From Pseudomonas sp. LRP2-20 (lineage in GTDB: Bacteria > Pseudomonadota > Gammaproteobacteria > Pseudomonadales > Pseudomonadaceae): DNA of 64,000 nucleotides. Where the stretch lies: positions 3,044,001 to 3,108,000 of the forward strand of contig NZ_AP025944.1 of NCBI RefSeq assembly GCF_024349685.1. The letters are read 5' to 3'. The position numbers were made by a program, and so were the translations under genes. Position 1 is the stretch's first letter. Every line of letters starts with the position of its first letter. The notes below the pieces were generated by a model, which was not told the origin of the DNA, did not search any database, and worked only from the letters and a program-made list of their open reading frames with translations. Below, piece after piece: positions 25,031 to 34,476 of the stretch.

Positions 25031-27511
25031 ATGGCCAAGCCCCTTGCCGAATATGAGCGCAAGCGCGATTTCAACGCCACGCCCGAACCCAGTGGCCAGC
25101 GCACTCGGGGCAGGCACGCCCACGCGTTGCAGTTCTGCGTCCAGAAACATGATGCCAGTCACCTGCACTACGATTTCCGCCTGGAACTGGACGGCACACT
25201 GAAAAGCTGGGCGATCCCCAAAGGCCCCTCGCTCGACCCCAAAGTGCGGCGCCTGGCGGTTCATGTCGAAGACCACCCTCTGGACTATGCCGACTTCGAG
25301 GGGAATATCCCCGAGGGGCACTACGGTGCCGGTGATGTGATCGTCTGGGACCGGGGTATCTGGGAGCCGGAAGGTGATGCCCGCCAGGCCTATGCCAAGG
25401 GCAAATTGCGCTTTCGTCTGCAGGGCGAAAAACTCAATGGCGTGTGGAACCTGTTCCGCACCCACCTGGCCGGCAAGAAAGAGCAATGGATGCTGGTCAA
25501 GTCCCACGATGGCGAGGCTCGCAGTGAAGCCGAGTACAGCATCGTCGAGGCCCAGCCGGACAGCGTGCTCAGCGACCGCACATTGCTGCCTCGACGGGCG
25601 CCTGAAGCGAAACGCCCGGCGGCCCGTAACCGCGCGGTGAAAGCCGCGCTGCCTGAACACCTGCAGCCGCAGCTGGCCACACTGGTGGACTCGCCTCCCA
25701 GCGGTGACTGGCGTTACGAAGTGAAGTTCGATGGCTACCGCATCCTCGCACGTATCGAAGGCGACGATATTCGCCTGTTCACCCGCAATGGCCACGACTG
25801 GAGCGCCAAAATGCCCGGCCAGGTGGCGGCATTGCGGGGGCTGGGTGTCGATTCGGCGTGGCTGGATGGCGAGATGGTGGTCAACGACGAAAGTGGCAAG
25901 GCCGATTTCCAGGCCCTGCAGAACGCCTTCGACGCCGATCACGACGAGCAGATCAGCTACTACCTCTTCGACCTGCTGTACTTGGGCGGGCGCGATCTGC
26001 GCCAACTGCCGCTGCAAGAGCGCCGAGCTGCCTTGCGCCAGCTGCTTGAGCAGGGTGAGTCGCAGAAGCTCAAGTTCTCCGAAGACTTTGACCAACCGGT
26101 CGACTCGCTGTTGGACAGCGCCTGTCGCCTGGAGCTGGAAGGCCTGATCGGCAAGCGCGCCGACAGCCCCTATGTCGGCCGGCGCAGCACCGATTGGGTG
26201 AAGCTCAAGTGCAAGCAACGCCAGGAGTTCGTGATCGTCGGTTTTACCGACCCCAAAGGCAGCCGCAACGGCTTCGGCGCCCTGCTGCTGGCCTTGCACG
26301 ACAACGACAGCGGTGAGTTGCGTTACGCCGGCAAGGTCGGCACCGGCTTCAGCGCCACCACACTGGACAGCATCCATGCCCGGCTCAAACCCCTGGAAAT
26401 CGCCAAGCCCGCACTGCCCCGGCCGCCGACCGGCGCCGAGGCCCGTGGCGTGCACTGGCTCAAGCCACAATTGCTGGCCGAAGTCGCCTATGCCCAGATG
26501 ACCCGCGACGGCGTGGTGCGCCATTCGGTATTCCATGGGCTGCGCGATGACAAACCCGCCACCGCCATCGACTTGGAGCGCGCCATGCCCGGCAAGACTG
26601 TGCCCAAGCGCAAGCAAGTTGAACAACCGGACGACCTCGGCGAACTGCGTCTGACCCACCCCGAGCGGGTGATCGATGCCAGTATCGGCGCCACCAAGCG
26701 GCAAGTCGCCGAGTACTACGCCGCAGTCAGCCAATGGCTGCTGCCGCAGCTCAAGGACCGCCCCGTGGCCTTGGTGCGGGCGCCGGACGGCCTGGCTGGC
26801 GAGCTGTTTTTCCAGAAGAACGCCGGGCAGTTGCACATCCCTCATGTGCTCACCTACGACAAAGCCGAAGCCGGCCAGGCAGCGATGGTCATCAACCGCC
26901 CCGATACATTGCTGGGCGCCGTGCAGATGAACATGCTCGAGCTGCACTCCTGGAACGCGACCGACAAGGACTTCGACAAGCCTGACCGCTTTGTGCTCGA
27001 CCTCGACCCGGACCCGGCGCTGCCGTGGAAAGCCATGCTCGAGGCCACCCAACTGGCGCTTACCCTGCTCGACGAGCTGGGCCTCAAGGTGTTCCTCAAG
27101 ACCAGCGGCGGCAAGGGTATGCATTTGGTCGTCCCCCTGACCCGGCGGGCCGGCTGGGATGAAGTCAAGGACTTCAGCCACGCCATCGTCGACTACCTGG
27201 CCAGGCTGTTCCCCGATCGCCTCAGCGCGGTGTCCGGGCCAAAGAACCGGGTCGGCAAGATCTTCATCGACTACCTGCGCAACGGCAAAGGCGCCACTAC
27301 CGTGTGCGCCTACTCCCTGCGCGCCCGTGAGGGCTTGCCGGTGTCGGTACCGATCTGGCGCGAGGAGCTGCCCCAGCTCAAGGGCGCCAACCAGTGGCAT
27401 ATCGGCAACCTGCGGGAACGCCTTGCCGAGGTCGACGACCCCTGGGCCGACATGGCCAAGGTCCGCCAATCGATCACCGCGCGCATGCGCAAGCAGATGG
27501 GAATGGCATGA
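25031..27511 (+). CDS. ligD: Multifunctional NHEJ DNA ligase LigD
   Basis: An 826-residue ATP-dependent ligase for non-homologous end joining with Ku. The domain order is phosphoesterase (about 1-170; HDASHLHYDFRLELDG), ligase (about 205-510; adenylated lysine K232 in EVKFDGYR), then primase/polymerase (about 540-826; metal-binding D657 and D659 in LDLDPDP). All three catalytic centres look complete, as in P. aeruginosa LigD. ATG at 25031 is preceded by GGAG; an upstream in-frame start at 24968 is unlikely. Its stop overlaps the next gene (ATGA), making it the head of a five-gene operon that Ku converges on. Confidence 0.95.
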   Translation: MAKPLAEYERKRDFNATPEPSGQRTRGRHAHALQFCVQKHDASHLHYDFRLELDGTLKSWAIPKGPSLDPKVRRLAVHVEDHPLDYADFEGNIPEGHYGAGDVIVWDRGIWEPEGDARQAYAKGKLRFRLQGEKLNGVWNLFRTHLAGKKEQWMLVKSHDGEARSEAEYSIVEAQPDSVLSDRTLLPRRAPEAKRPAARNRAVKAALPEHLQPQLATLVDSPPSGDWRYEVKFDGYRILARIEGDDIRLFTRNGHDWSAKMPGQVAALRGLGVDSAWLDGEMVVNDESGKADFQALQNAFDADHDEQISYYLFDLLYLGGRDLRQLPLQERRAALRQLLEQGESQKLKFSEDFDQPVDSLLDSACRLELEGLIGKRADSPYVGRRSTDWVKLKCKQRQEFVIVGFTDPKGSRNGFGALLLALHDNDSGELRYAGKVGTGFSATTLDSIHARLKPLEIAKPALPRPPTGAEARGVHWLKPQLLAEVAYAQMTRDGVVRHSVFHGLRDDKPATAIDLERAMPGKTVPKRKQVEQPDDLGELRLTHPERVIDASIGATKRQVAEYYAAVSQWLLPQLKDRPVALVRAPDGLAGELFFQKNAGQLHIPHVLTYDKAEAGQAAMVINRPDTLLGAVQMNMLELHSWNATDKDFDKPDRFVLDLDPDPALPWKAMLEATQLALTLLDELGLKVFLKTSGGKGMHLVVPLTRRAGWDEVKDFSHAIVDYLARLFPDRLSAVSGPKNRVGKIFIDYLRNGKGATTVCAYSLRAREGLPVSVPIWREELPQLKGANQWHIGNLRERLAEVDDPWADMAKVRQSITARMRKQMGMA

Positions 27512-28551
27512 GCATCATCCAGGATTTCGACCTCAACAACCTCGACCGGCTGTTGCGCGCCTTTGGTGAGCGGCCGCAACCCCTGAACCTCGACACCCAG
27601 CTGCCGCAGCTGATCCAGGCACTGAAGGCCGACCATCTGGACCTGCTGCCACTGCCAGGGCAAGGCAACACCTTGCGCCGCTGGCAGACCCTGGCACGGG
27701 TGGCCGGCTGTGACCTGGCGCTGGCCAAGCTCTACGAAGGCCATACCGACGCGCTGGCGATCCTGGCCGAGTGTGGCGCGGCGCACCGGGTGGGTGAAGG
27801 CACCTGGGGCGTCTGGGCAGCGGAGCCGCCCGATGCCCGAACGCGCATCGTTGCGCGTGAGGGCGACCAGGTACGACTGAGCGGGCGCAAGGCCTGGTGC
27901 TCGGGTGCATTGCAGATCGACCGGGCCCTGATTACTGCCTGGGCCGATGGCGACCAGACGCAACTGGTGGCGATCGAGCTGGCGCAGCCAAGCCAGGGCT
28001 TGAGCATCGACCGCTGGCAGGCCGTGGGCATGGCGACCACCGCGAGCATCGAAGTGACATTCGACAACACCCCCGGCATCGCCATCGGCAGGCCTGGGCA
28101 ATACCTGTCGCGCCCTGGCTTCTGGCACGGTGGCGCAGGCATTGCCGCCTGTTGGTACGGCGCCGCGGAAGCCTTGGCCGATTATTTGCGGGCGCACTGT
28201 CGCAAACCCCGCCCCGACGCCCATGCCGATGCCCACCTTGGAGCGGTGGACGCCGCCCTGTACGGCGCCCGCGCGGCCCTGCGCGAATGCGCCGCGTGGA
28301 TCGACCGGCAACCCGACGCCGACGCCAGCTTCGAGGTGCGCCGCACCCGCGCCCAGGTCGAACAGGCGGTCGACCAGGTGATCCACCATGTGGGCCGGGC
28401 GCTGGGCGCTACGCCGTTCTGCCGCAACAGCCACTTCGCCAGGCTCAGCGCGGACCTCCCGGTCTACTTGCGCCAGAGCCATGCCGAACGCGACCTGGCA
28501 GCACTGGGCGCGCAATTGACGCAGGTGCCGGCAGGAGCCTGGAAGCTATGA
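27508..28551 (+). CDS. Acyl-CoA dehydrogenase family protein
   Basis: A 347-residue flavoprotein-like member of the acyl-CoA dehydrogenase fold, somewhat shorter than typical (about 380). Segments such as TWGVWAAEPPDARTRIV, GRKAWCSGA and FWHGGAGIAACWYGAAEALA fit the FAD-binding middle and C-terminal helical domains. The catalytic glutamate cannot be assigned by eye, so it may act on an unusual acyl or amine substrate. It overlaps ligD and the PIG-L gene by 4 bases each, indicating coupled translation. Confidence 0.8.
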   Translation: MSIIQDFDLNNLDRLLRAFGERPQPLNLDTQLPQLIQALKADHLDLLPLPGQGNTLRRWQTLARVAGCDLALAKLYEGHTDALAILAECGAAHRVGEGTWGVWAAEPPDARTRIVAREGDQVRLSGRKAWCSGALQIDRALITAWADGDQTQLVAIELAQPSQGLSIDRWQAVGMATTASIEVTFDNTPGIAIGRPGQYLSRPGFWHGGAGIAACWYGAAEALADYLRAHCRKPRPDAHADAHLGAVDAALYGARAALRECAAWIDRQPDADASFEVRRTRAQVEQAVDQVIHHVGRALGATPFCRNSHFARLSADLPVYLRQSHAERDLAALGAQLTQVPAGAWKL

Positions 28552-29303
28552 GCGAAAACCTGATTCAATCCAGCAGCGGCACCCCGTGGGCCGAGTGGCA
28601 GCACGCGGCGCACCTGGCGCGCGCCACCTGGATAAGCCCGCAGCAGCTGTGCCCGCCTGGGCGCCGTCTGGTACTGATTGCGCCGCACCCGGACGACGAG
28701 ATCCTCATGGCCGGCGGCTTGCTGAGGCATTTTCGCGGTCGCGAAGACGACCTGGTGCTGATTTCGGCGACCGATGGCGAGGGTAGCCACCCCGGTTCCG
28801 AACAGTGGAGCGAGCACCGCCTGCGGCGCCAGCGCCCGCTGGAAAGCCGCCAGGCCCTGCAGCAGCTTGAGCTGGACCTCAACCGTCTGGACTGGCGCAG
28901 GTTGAACCTCAAGGACGGCGCCTTGCCCCGTGAGGAAGCCTTCCTGGTCAATCACCTATCCCAGGTACTGCGCCCGGATGACCTGCTGATGGCCACCTGG
29001 CGTGGGGATGGCCACGCTGACCATGAGGCCGTCGGAAGAGCGGCTGCGCAGGCGGCGCTGGCGCGCAAGGCACAGTTGGTGGAAGTGCCGGTGTGGGCCT
29101 GGCATTGGGCGCAACCGGATGACCCGCGCCTGCCCTGGCCACGTGCCCATCGCATCGAGCTCAACGAGGCCACCTTGGCGTGCAAGCGCAAGGCCCTGGC
29201 CGCCCACGCCAGCCAACTGGAAGCGGATGGTCCGCGTTCGCCCGTGCTGCCGCCGCGCTTGTTGGATTGCCTGCTGCAACCTTTTGAACTGGTGTTCCTG
29301 TAA
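28548..29303 (+). CDS. PIG-L/LmbE-family deacetylase
   Basis: A 251-residue zinc-dependent amidase-like protein with the family motif PHPDDEILMAGG near residue 45 and the second metal site around GDGHADHEAVG near residue 160. PIG-L proteins typically remove an acetyl group from an N-acetylglucosaminyl compound, as in GPI, mycothiol and bacillithiol synthesis. The ATG overlaps the upstream stop and it is 11 bases before the methyltransferase gene. The substrate is unknown; a neighbouring glycosyltransferase and methyltransferase suggest an amino-sugar product. Confidence 0.87.
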   Translation: MSENLIQSSSGTPWAEWQHAAHLARATWISPQQLCPPGRRLVLIAPHPDDEILMAGGLLRHFRGREDDLVLISATDGEGSHPGSEQWSEHRLRRQRPLESRQALQQLELDLNRLDWRRLNLKDGALPREEAFLVNHLSQVLRPDDLLMATWRGDGHADHEAVGRAAAQAALARKAQLVEVPVWAWHWAQPDDPRLPWPRAHRIELNEATLACKRKALAAHASQLEADGPRSPVLPPRLLDCLLQPFELVFL

Positions 29304-29314
29304 ACGGAGTTGTC

Positions 29315-29914
29315 ATGAGCCTCGATGCGCAGTATTTCGCCGACCTGTATGCCACCAATGAAGACCCCTGGGCCTTCCGAACGCGCTGGTATGAAAAGCG
29401 CAAACGCGAGCTGGTCATGGCCAGTTTGCCGCGCCAGTGTTATCAACGGGTGTTCGAGCCCGCCTGCGCCAATGGCGAACTCAGCGCCCTGCTGGCCGGG
29501 CGCTGCGCCGAGCTGTTGTGCCAGGACCTCGACCCCACGGCCGTGGGGCTGGCCCGTGAGCGCCTGGAGGACGTGCCCAACGCTTCGGTCGAGCTTGCCC
29601 GGTTGCCGGGCGACTGGCCGGGTGGGCGCTTCGACCTGATCGTGCTCAGCGAAATCGGCTATTACCTCGACCCCACCGATTGGCTGCAGGTCATCGAACA
29701 ATCGCTGGCCAGCCTGACCTATGACGGCGGCTTGCTGGCCTGCCACTGGAAGCACCCGATCGCCGGCTGCCCGCAGGATGGCCGCGAAGTACACCAGTTA
29801 CTGGCCAAGCATTTGCCACTTTTCCTCGTCTATCGGCACGAGGAGGCCGACTTCCTGCTTGAGTACTGGTCGTGCCAGCCCAGCGTGGTCGACCTGGACG
29901 AGACCTGCCCATGA
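29315..29914 (+). CDS. NodS-like SAM-dependent methyltransferase
   Basis: A 199-residue class I methyltransferase. The SAM-binding region is FEPACANGELSALLAGRC, and FDLIVLSEIGYYLD is the post-motif typical of the NodS group, whose founding member N-methylates a deacetylated chito-oligosaccharide. This fits the adjacent PIG-L deacetylase, which could create the free amine. It begins 11 bases after PIG-L and overlaps the GT2 gene by 4 bases (ATGA). Confidence 0.83.
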   Translation: MSLDAQYFADLYATNEDPWAFRTRWYEKRKRELVMASLPRQCYQRVFEPACANGELSALLAGRCAELLCQDLDPTAVGLARERLEDVPNASVELARLPGDWPGGRFDLIVLSEIGYYLDPTDWLQVIEQSLASLTYDGGLLACHWKHPIAGCPQDGREVHQLLAKHLPLFLVYRHEEADFLLEYWSCQPSVVDLDETCP

Positions 29915-30558
29915 TCGGCGTGGTGATTCCTGCGCATAATGAAGCACGCCGCCTCGGGCGCTGCCTGAAAGCCATGGCAGCAGCAGTGGCCGTGGCAAGG
30001 CAGGCAGGCCACGCCGTCAACGTGCTGGTGGTGCTCGATCGCTGTGTCGATGGCAGCGCCAGGGTGGCCGCGCGCTACGATGTCGATGTGCTTGCGGTGG
30101 CGGCCGGCAGCGTCGGCATGGCGCGCCGCCTGGGGGCCGAATGGATGCTGGAGCGTGGCGCCAGCTGGCTGGCCTGCACCGACGCGGACAGCCAGGTGCC
30201 AGCGCACTGGCTGCTGTCGCAACTGGCCTGCACGGCTGATGTGGTGTGCGGCACGGTGCATATCGATCACTGGCAGCCTTGGCAGCGGGCGGCACTGCGC
30301 AAGCTGTACCTCAGCCGCTACGAGGCGCGGGAAGGCCATCGGCATGTGCATGGGGCCAATCTGGGCATATGTGCCCGGGCCTACGAGCGAGTCGGCGGGT
30401 TTCAGCCGCTGGCGGCGCATGAGGATGTGCAGCTGGTGCGCGATCTTGAGGCTGATGGCGCGCAGATTGTGTGGACGGCCAGGCACAGCGTGGCGACCAG
30501 TAGCCGCATCGACAGCCGGGCCCGGGAAGGATTCGGGGATTATCTGGCGAGCCTGTAG
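29911..30558 (+). CDS. GT2-family glycosyltransferase
   Basis: A 215-residue glycosyltransferase of the GT-A fold: VVIPAHNEARRLGRCL at the N-terminus, the metal/nucleotide motif CTDADSQVP near residue 90, and GGFQPLAAHEDVQLVRDLE toward the C-terminus. It has no clear membrane segment, so it probably acts on a cytosolic acceptor. It closes the ligD operon and is followed by REP sequences. Donor and acceptor cannot be deduced. Confidence 0.84.
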   Translation: MIGVVIPAHNEARRLGRCLKAMAAAVAVARQAGHAVNVLVVLDRCVDGSARVAARYDVDVLAVAAGSVGMARRLGAEWMLERGASWLACTDADSQVPAHWLLSQLACTADVVCGTVHIDHWQPWQRAALRKLYLSRYEAREGHRHVHGANLGICARAYERVGGFQPLAAHEDVQLVRDLEADGAQIVWTARHSVATSSRIDSRAREGFGDYLASL

Positions 30559-30572
30559 CGGCCTGTTCCGAC

Positions 30573-30663
30573 GCCTTCGCGGGCAAGCCCGCTCCCACAG
30601 GCATTGCGCATGCCTTGAGATAGCATTGAACCTGTGGGAGCGGGTTCACCCGCGAAGAGGCCG
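30573..30663. repeat. REP pair between the ligD operon and ku
   Basis: Two opposed REP units (30573-30601 and 30630-30663) with CGCGGGCAAGCCCGC and GCGGGTTCACCCGC hairpins lie between the convergent GT2 and ku genes. A third, degenerate unit (about 30713-30765, starting CACCTGTGGGGGCGG) follows, interrupted by a short insertion. Confidence 0.85.
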
Positions 30664-30770
30664 GCACAAGCAGCACAAGCCCCACATGTTTCGCGAAAAC
30701 TTCGATAGGCCACACCTGTGGGGGCGGCGGTTCGGCGCCCCGACTTGCCCGCGATGAGGCCGCTACGGAC

Positions 30771-31619
30771 TCAAGAAGCCTTGCGGGGTCGCTTGGTCGC
30801 TTTCTTCTCGGGGGTGGCTTTCCTGGATGCCTTGCCACCCAGGCTGCGCTTGAGCAGCTCGGTAAGGTCGATGATATCGGCCCCCTTCTCGGCAGCCCCA
30901 GCCTCGTCTTTTTCCACCACGGCGATCTTGCCCTTGCTGGCCTTTTCTTCCACCAGGTCCATGATGGTCTGGCGGAAGGCATCGTGGTACTCATCCGGCG
31001 CCCACGGCCCACTCATGTCCTCGACCAGCCGCTTGGCCATGTCCAGCTCGCGCTTGTCGGGCTTGCTCTCGGTAACGCTCTTGTCCAGCTCCAGGCTGTC
31101 CAGCCCGCGCACTTCCTCCGGCCAGCGCAGGGTGATCATCACCAGCGCATCCTCCAGCGGGCGCAACAGTGCCAGGTGCTGACGGGTATGCAGCACCACC
31201 GTGGCCAGCGCCACCTTGCCGGTGCTGGCCAGGGTTTCGCGCAGCAACGCGTAGACCTTGCCGCCGCGCTTGTCGGGGCTCAGGTAGTACGGCGTGTCGA
31301 AATGCTGCAGGGGAATGTCCGAGGCTTCGACGAACGAGAAGATATCGATGGTCTGGGTAGCTTCGGGGCGGGCCTTGCGGATCTCCTCTTCGCTGATCAC
31401 CACGTAACGGCCCTTCTCGTACTCCACACCCTTGACGATGTTGTCCTTGTCGATGTCCTTGCCGGTGACCTTGTTGATCCGCTTGTAGCCCACCGGCTCC
31501 ATGCTGCGCTTGTCGAGCCAGTCGAAGTCGACCCGCTCGGTGCGCACGGCGGTGTTCAGCGACACCGGGATATGGACCAGACCGAAACTGATCGCGCCTT
31601 TCCAGATAGCCCTGGCCAT
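30771..31619 (-). CDS. ku: NHEJ DNA end-binding protein Ku
   Basis: A 282-residue bacterial Ku homodimer subunit that binds double-strand ends and recruits LigD. The N-terminus MARAIWKGAISFGLVHIPVS, the GVEYEKGRYVVIS stretch and the lysine-rich C-terminal tail (KATPEKKATKRPRKAS) are typical. The ATG at 31619 follows GGAGG; a GTG three codons upstream is possible. It converges on the ligD operon, so end-binding and ligation partners are encoded within 5 kb but on opposite strands. Confidence 0.95.
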   Translation of the reverse strand: MARAIWKGAISFGLVHIPVSLNTAVRTERVDFDWLDKRSMEPVGYKRINKVTGKDIDKDNIVKGVEYEKGRYVVISEEEIRKARPEATQTIDIFSFVEASDIPLQHFDTPYYLSPDKRGGKVYALLRETLASTGKVALATVVLHTRQHLALLRPLEDALVMITLRWPEEVRGLDSLELDKSVTESKPDKRELDMAKRLVEDMSGPWAPDEYHDAFRQTIMDLVEEKASKGKIAVVEKDEAGAAEKGADIIDLTELLKRSLGGKASRKATPEKKATKRPRKAS

Positions 31620-31716
31620 GGCTGGCACCTCCCTAGCCCGAAGAGCGGGCCTCTAGGATTTCGAGATAGCCGTGCATGAGAAGGTTTGCTCGGGAAGGCG
31701 CCGGCCCGACGGATGG

Positions 31717-32355
31717 TCAGCCCACGTCGGCGAACAACACCCGCTTGAAGGCCTCGGCCGCCAGATGCACCTGCACCGCCCAGTCATCGGCCGCGTCGCT
31801 GCCGGCGTCATCCGAGATGTACTTCAGGCACACGAACGGTATGCCTTCATCGCGGGCGATCAGCGCGAACACGTAGGCTTCCATGTCGACCACGTCATAA
31901 GGCGCGTCGCCATGGTTGATCTCGAAGCTGTCGCCACTGCCACAGGTTTCCACTGGCAGGCCGGGGATTGCCTGGCCATGCTCCAGCAGCACCGGGATGT
32001 CCGACAGTGGCGTCTGGTAACGGGCGAAGCCCAGCGGGGTGACGTCCATGTCGCGCTGCACGAAACGTGTACAGCACACCACCTCGCCCTTGCCATGGCG
32101 CTGGCTGCCGGCCGAACCGAGGTTGACGATCAACTTGGGGCGCCGCTGCTGGATGGCCTTGGTCAGGGCGATGGCGGCGTTGACCTTGCCAATGCCAGTG
32201 AACACGGTGTTCACATGGGCGAACACATCACCCGCTTCTGCCTCCAGGGCGAAGACGAACAGCGTATCGGCGAGGGAGATATCGGGGAATTGCTTGGTCA
32301 GCATCATGGCGCAGGTGGTCCGAATGGCTTGCGGTGGCGCTGCCATTTTCGGCAT
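31717..32355 (-). CDS. Nucleosidase of the MTAN/purine phosphorylase family
   Basis: A protein of up to 212 residues related to 5'-methylthioadenosine/S-adenosylhomocysteine nucleosidase. Recognisable parts are FTGIGKVNAAIALTKAI, NLGSAGS, VVDMEAYVFAL with the substrate-binding Glu, and KYISDDAGSDAADDW with the catalytic-type Asp. It is last in a four-gene run with a methyltransferase, so hydrolysis of S-adenosylhomocysteine is a reasonable guess. The start is uncertain: ATGs at 32355, 32346 and 32307 are in frame. Confidence 0.83.
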   Translation of the reverse strand: MPKMAAPPQAIRTTCAMMLTKQFPDISLADTLFVFALEAEAGDVFAHVNTVFTGIGKVNAAIALTKAIQQRRPKLIVNLGSAGSQRHGKGEVVCCTRFVQRDMDVTPLGFARYQTPLSDIPVLLEHGQAIPGLPVETCGSGDSFEINHGDAPYDVVDMEAYVFALIARDEGIPFVCLKYISDDAGSDAADDWAVQVHLAAEAFKRVLFADVG

Positions 32356-32358
32356 TCG

Positions 32359-33516
32359 TTACCTGATTGCAAGCCCCGCCGCCGTGACCGGCGTTGCCGC
32401 ACCATCGCGGGTTTGCGCCAGCACCTGAGCGGTCACCGCGTGCAGCGCTTGAGCGGTAGTGGCGCCATTGGCCAGTGCCTGCTCCAGCACCGCCAGTTGG
32501 TGATCGGCACTGGTCCCCTGTTGCAGTATGTGTTGCGCGTGCCGGTACGAACGCTCAGCATCCACCGTGTCGGTCGGCCAGCGCGCTTGTAGCTGGCTGA
32601 GCCAGCCCAGTGCCGTGACCGGCTGCTGGTCATGCAGGCCGATGAATTCGGCGAAGCGGCCATGGCGCATGGCGCGCCAGTAGTTTTCCTGGGTAACCCA
32701 GCGCAGTTCCCGGTTCAGCGGGCCAGGGTCGTAATGGGGCTGCAGGTTGTGCTCCACCAAGTGGCGGAACAGGCCGGCCAGGCACAGCGCATCCTCGAGC
32801 ACCGGGCAGGCATCACAGATGCGCAGTTCCACCGTGGGGAAACGCCGCGACGGCCTGATCGCCCACCAGAAATCCCCCTCCGTTGCCAATGAACCCGTAC
32901 GTTGCAGCAACGCCCGGTAGCGTTCATAGGCAGCCCAGTCGGGCAATGCCTCCGGCAACCCCATGTGTGGCCACTCGCCGCAGATTACCCGCCGGTAGCT
33001 CATGTAGCCGGTCGCCTGCCCGGCCCACATGGGCGATGAGGTACTCAGCACCAGCAGCAACGGCAACCAGTAGAGCAGACGGTTGATCAACTGCATGCGG
33101 TCGCAGCCCGGCGGCACACCTGCATGAATGTGCAGACCATTGAGCAGGCTGCGCCGGGCTACGTGCTGGTAATCGTCGAAAACCTGGCGATAGTGCCGCG
33201 ACGGCCTGGCCTTCTGGCGCAACCAGGGCGCATTGGGGTGGCTGGCGGCGCAGTACAGTCCGACGCCCTCCTCGGCCAGGCTTGCGCTGAGGCGCTGACG
33301 GTAGTCGAGAAAGAACTGGCGGGCCTGGTACAGGTTGGTGAAAACCGGCGAGGCGATTTCGATCTGGCTGCAGAACATCTCTTCGGCAAAGTACTCGCCC
33401 ACCACGTCGCGGCAACGGCGGACCACGGCTGGCGACGGGGTGATCAGCACCCGGCCACTGGCCAGATCCGTCAGCAGATACTCCTCTTCGATGCCAAACG
33501 TACAAGGCCTGTACAT
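32359..33516 (-). CDS. YbdK-type carboxylate-amine ligase (GCS2 family)
   Basis: A 385-residue member of the glutamate-cysteine ligase type 2 family, which joins a carboxylate to an amine with ATP. It starts MYRPCTFGIEEEYLLTDLAS with the GIEEEY signature, and contains LNGLHIHAGVP and PTVELRICDACP, the metal- and substrate-site regions. Classic members have weak gamma-glutamyl-cysteine activity; the real substrate here is unknown. It lies between the NPPY methyltransferase (6 bases upstream) and the nucleosidase (3 bases downstream), clearly one operon. Confidence 0.88.
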   Translation of the reverse strand: MYRPCTFGIEEEYLLTDLASGRVLITPSPAVVRRCRDVVGEYFAEEMFCSQIEIASPVFTNLYQARQFFLDYRQRLSASLAEEGVGLYCAASHPNAPWLRQKARPSRHYRQVFDDYQHVARRSLLNGLHIHAGVPPGCDRMQLINRLLYWLPLLLVLSTSSPMWAGQATGYMSYRRVICGEWPHMGLPEALPDWAAYERYRALLQRTGSLATEGDFWWAIRPSRRFPTVELRICDACPVLEDALCLAGLFRHLVEHNLQPHYDPGPLNRELRWVTQENYWRAMRHGRFAEFIGLHDQQPVTALGWLSQLQARWPTDTVDAERSYRHAQHILQQGTSADHQLAVLEQALANGATTAQALHAVTAQVLAQTRDGAATPVTAAGLAIR

Positions 33517-33522
33517 ACGGCG

Positions 33523-34476
33523 TCAGGCGCTACGCTTGACGGTCAGCGATACCGCGGCGATGCGCTCGACCCGTTCATAGCCTGGCTCCAGCAACTGCTC
33601 GCCGAACACATCCGGGTCGATCTCGCGGTAGACCCAAGCCCACTCCGGGCCGGCCAGGCGCAGGCGAATGGCTTCGAGCAAGGCATCCTGGCCTTCGACG
33701 ATGGCCACCCCGGTGTACAGCAGCAATGAGCCTCCTGGGCTCAAGCGCTCGCGGGCCTGTTCAACGATGCGCAGCGACAGTTCGGCGCCCAGCGCACCAC
33801 CGCCGTGGCGATAGGTGCGCTCACCGGCATCGAGCATATAGGGCGGGTTGGCGACGATCAGGTCGAATGTGCCGCTGATGCCTTCAAGCAGGTCGCTCGG
33901 TTCGACCGACACATTGCTGACTCCGGCCAGCGCCGCATTGATGGCCGTGTAGCGCAGGGCCAGTGGGTTGATGTCCACGGCGCTGACTTGCGCATGTGGC
34001 GCCGCGCGGGCGATCACCAAGGCGCCGACGCCGCTGCCACAGCCGATATCGACCGCGTGCTGAACGCGGGTCGGGCTGCGCTGCAGGTGATCGTGAATGA
34101 CCTGGGCGAAGCGGTAACTGTCGGGGCCGAAGAACACCGCATCGCTAGCCTGGGTGGGATAGGCCGAATGCACCAGCAACAGGTCGTCCAGGCTCGACCA
34201 GCGCACGCGGCTGCGCAGCCGGTCGCCCTCCTCGCTCAGCACCTGTGCGTGGCGCAGCTGCTCCAGTTCATCCAGCGAGATCAGCGAAGGCGAAAATGGC
34301 CGGCTCCAGCCGAACACATCGCGCAGGTTGCTGGCCTGCTCGGCGCCAGGCCGGGCGTTGTTGCGTGCCTGGGTAGCCGGTGTCACGCAAGTGAAGCGGT
34401 AGCCATCGGCGCGCAGGCGGCGGCCAAGCTGCAGCAAGGCCACGTCGGCCTGTTCCTGTTGTGGGTTGAGCATCAT
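33523..34476 (-). CDS. NPPY-motif methyltransferase
   Basis: A 317-residue SAM-dependent methyltransferase with an N-terminal accessory region (about 1-130) and a catalytic domain with VDIGCGSGVGALVIARA, VDINPLALRY and IVANPPYMLD. The NPPY motif marks enzymes that methylate a planar nitrogen, such as glutamine N5 or adenine N6; the small methyltransferase (MTS) group is the best fit. Its ATG overlaps the stop of the upstream di-iron oxidase gene (ATGA), so the two are translationally coupled. Confidence 0.86.
   Translation of the reverse strand: MMLNPQQEQADVALLQLGRRLRADGYRFTCVTPATQARNNARPGAEQASNLRDVFGWSRPFSPSLISLDELEQLRHAQVLSEEGDRLRSRVRWSSLDDLLLVHSAYPTQASDAVFFGPDSYRFAQVIHDHLQRSPTRVQHAVDIGCGSGVGALVIARAAPHAQVSAVDINPLALRYTAINAALAGVSNVSVEPSDLLEGISGTFDLIVANPPYMLDAGERTYRHGGGALGAELSLRIVEQARERLSPGGSLLLYTGVAIVEGQDALLEAIRLRLAGPEWAWVYREIDPDVFGEQLLEPGYERVERIAAVSLTVKRSA

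Noticed and set aside
24914..27469. An 851-codon open frame antisense to ligD
   Set aside because: Same codon-bias artefact; ligD on the plus strand has complete domains and catalytic residues.
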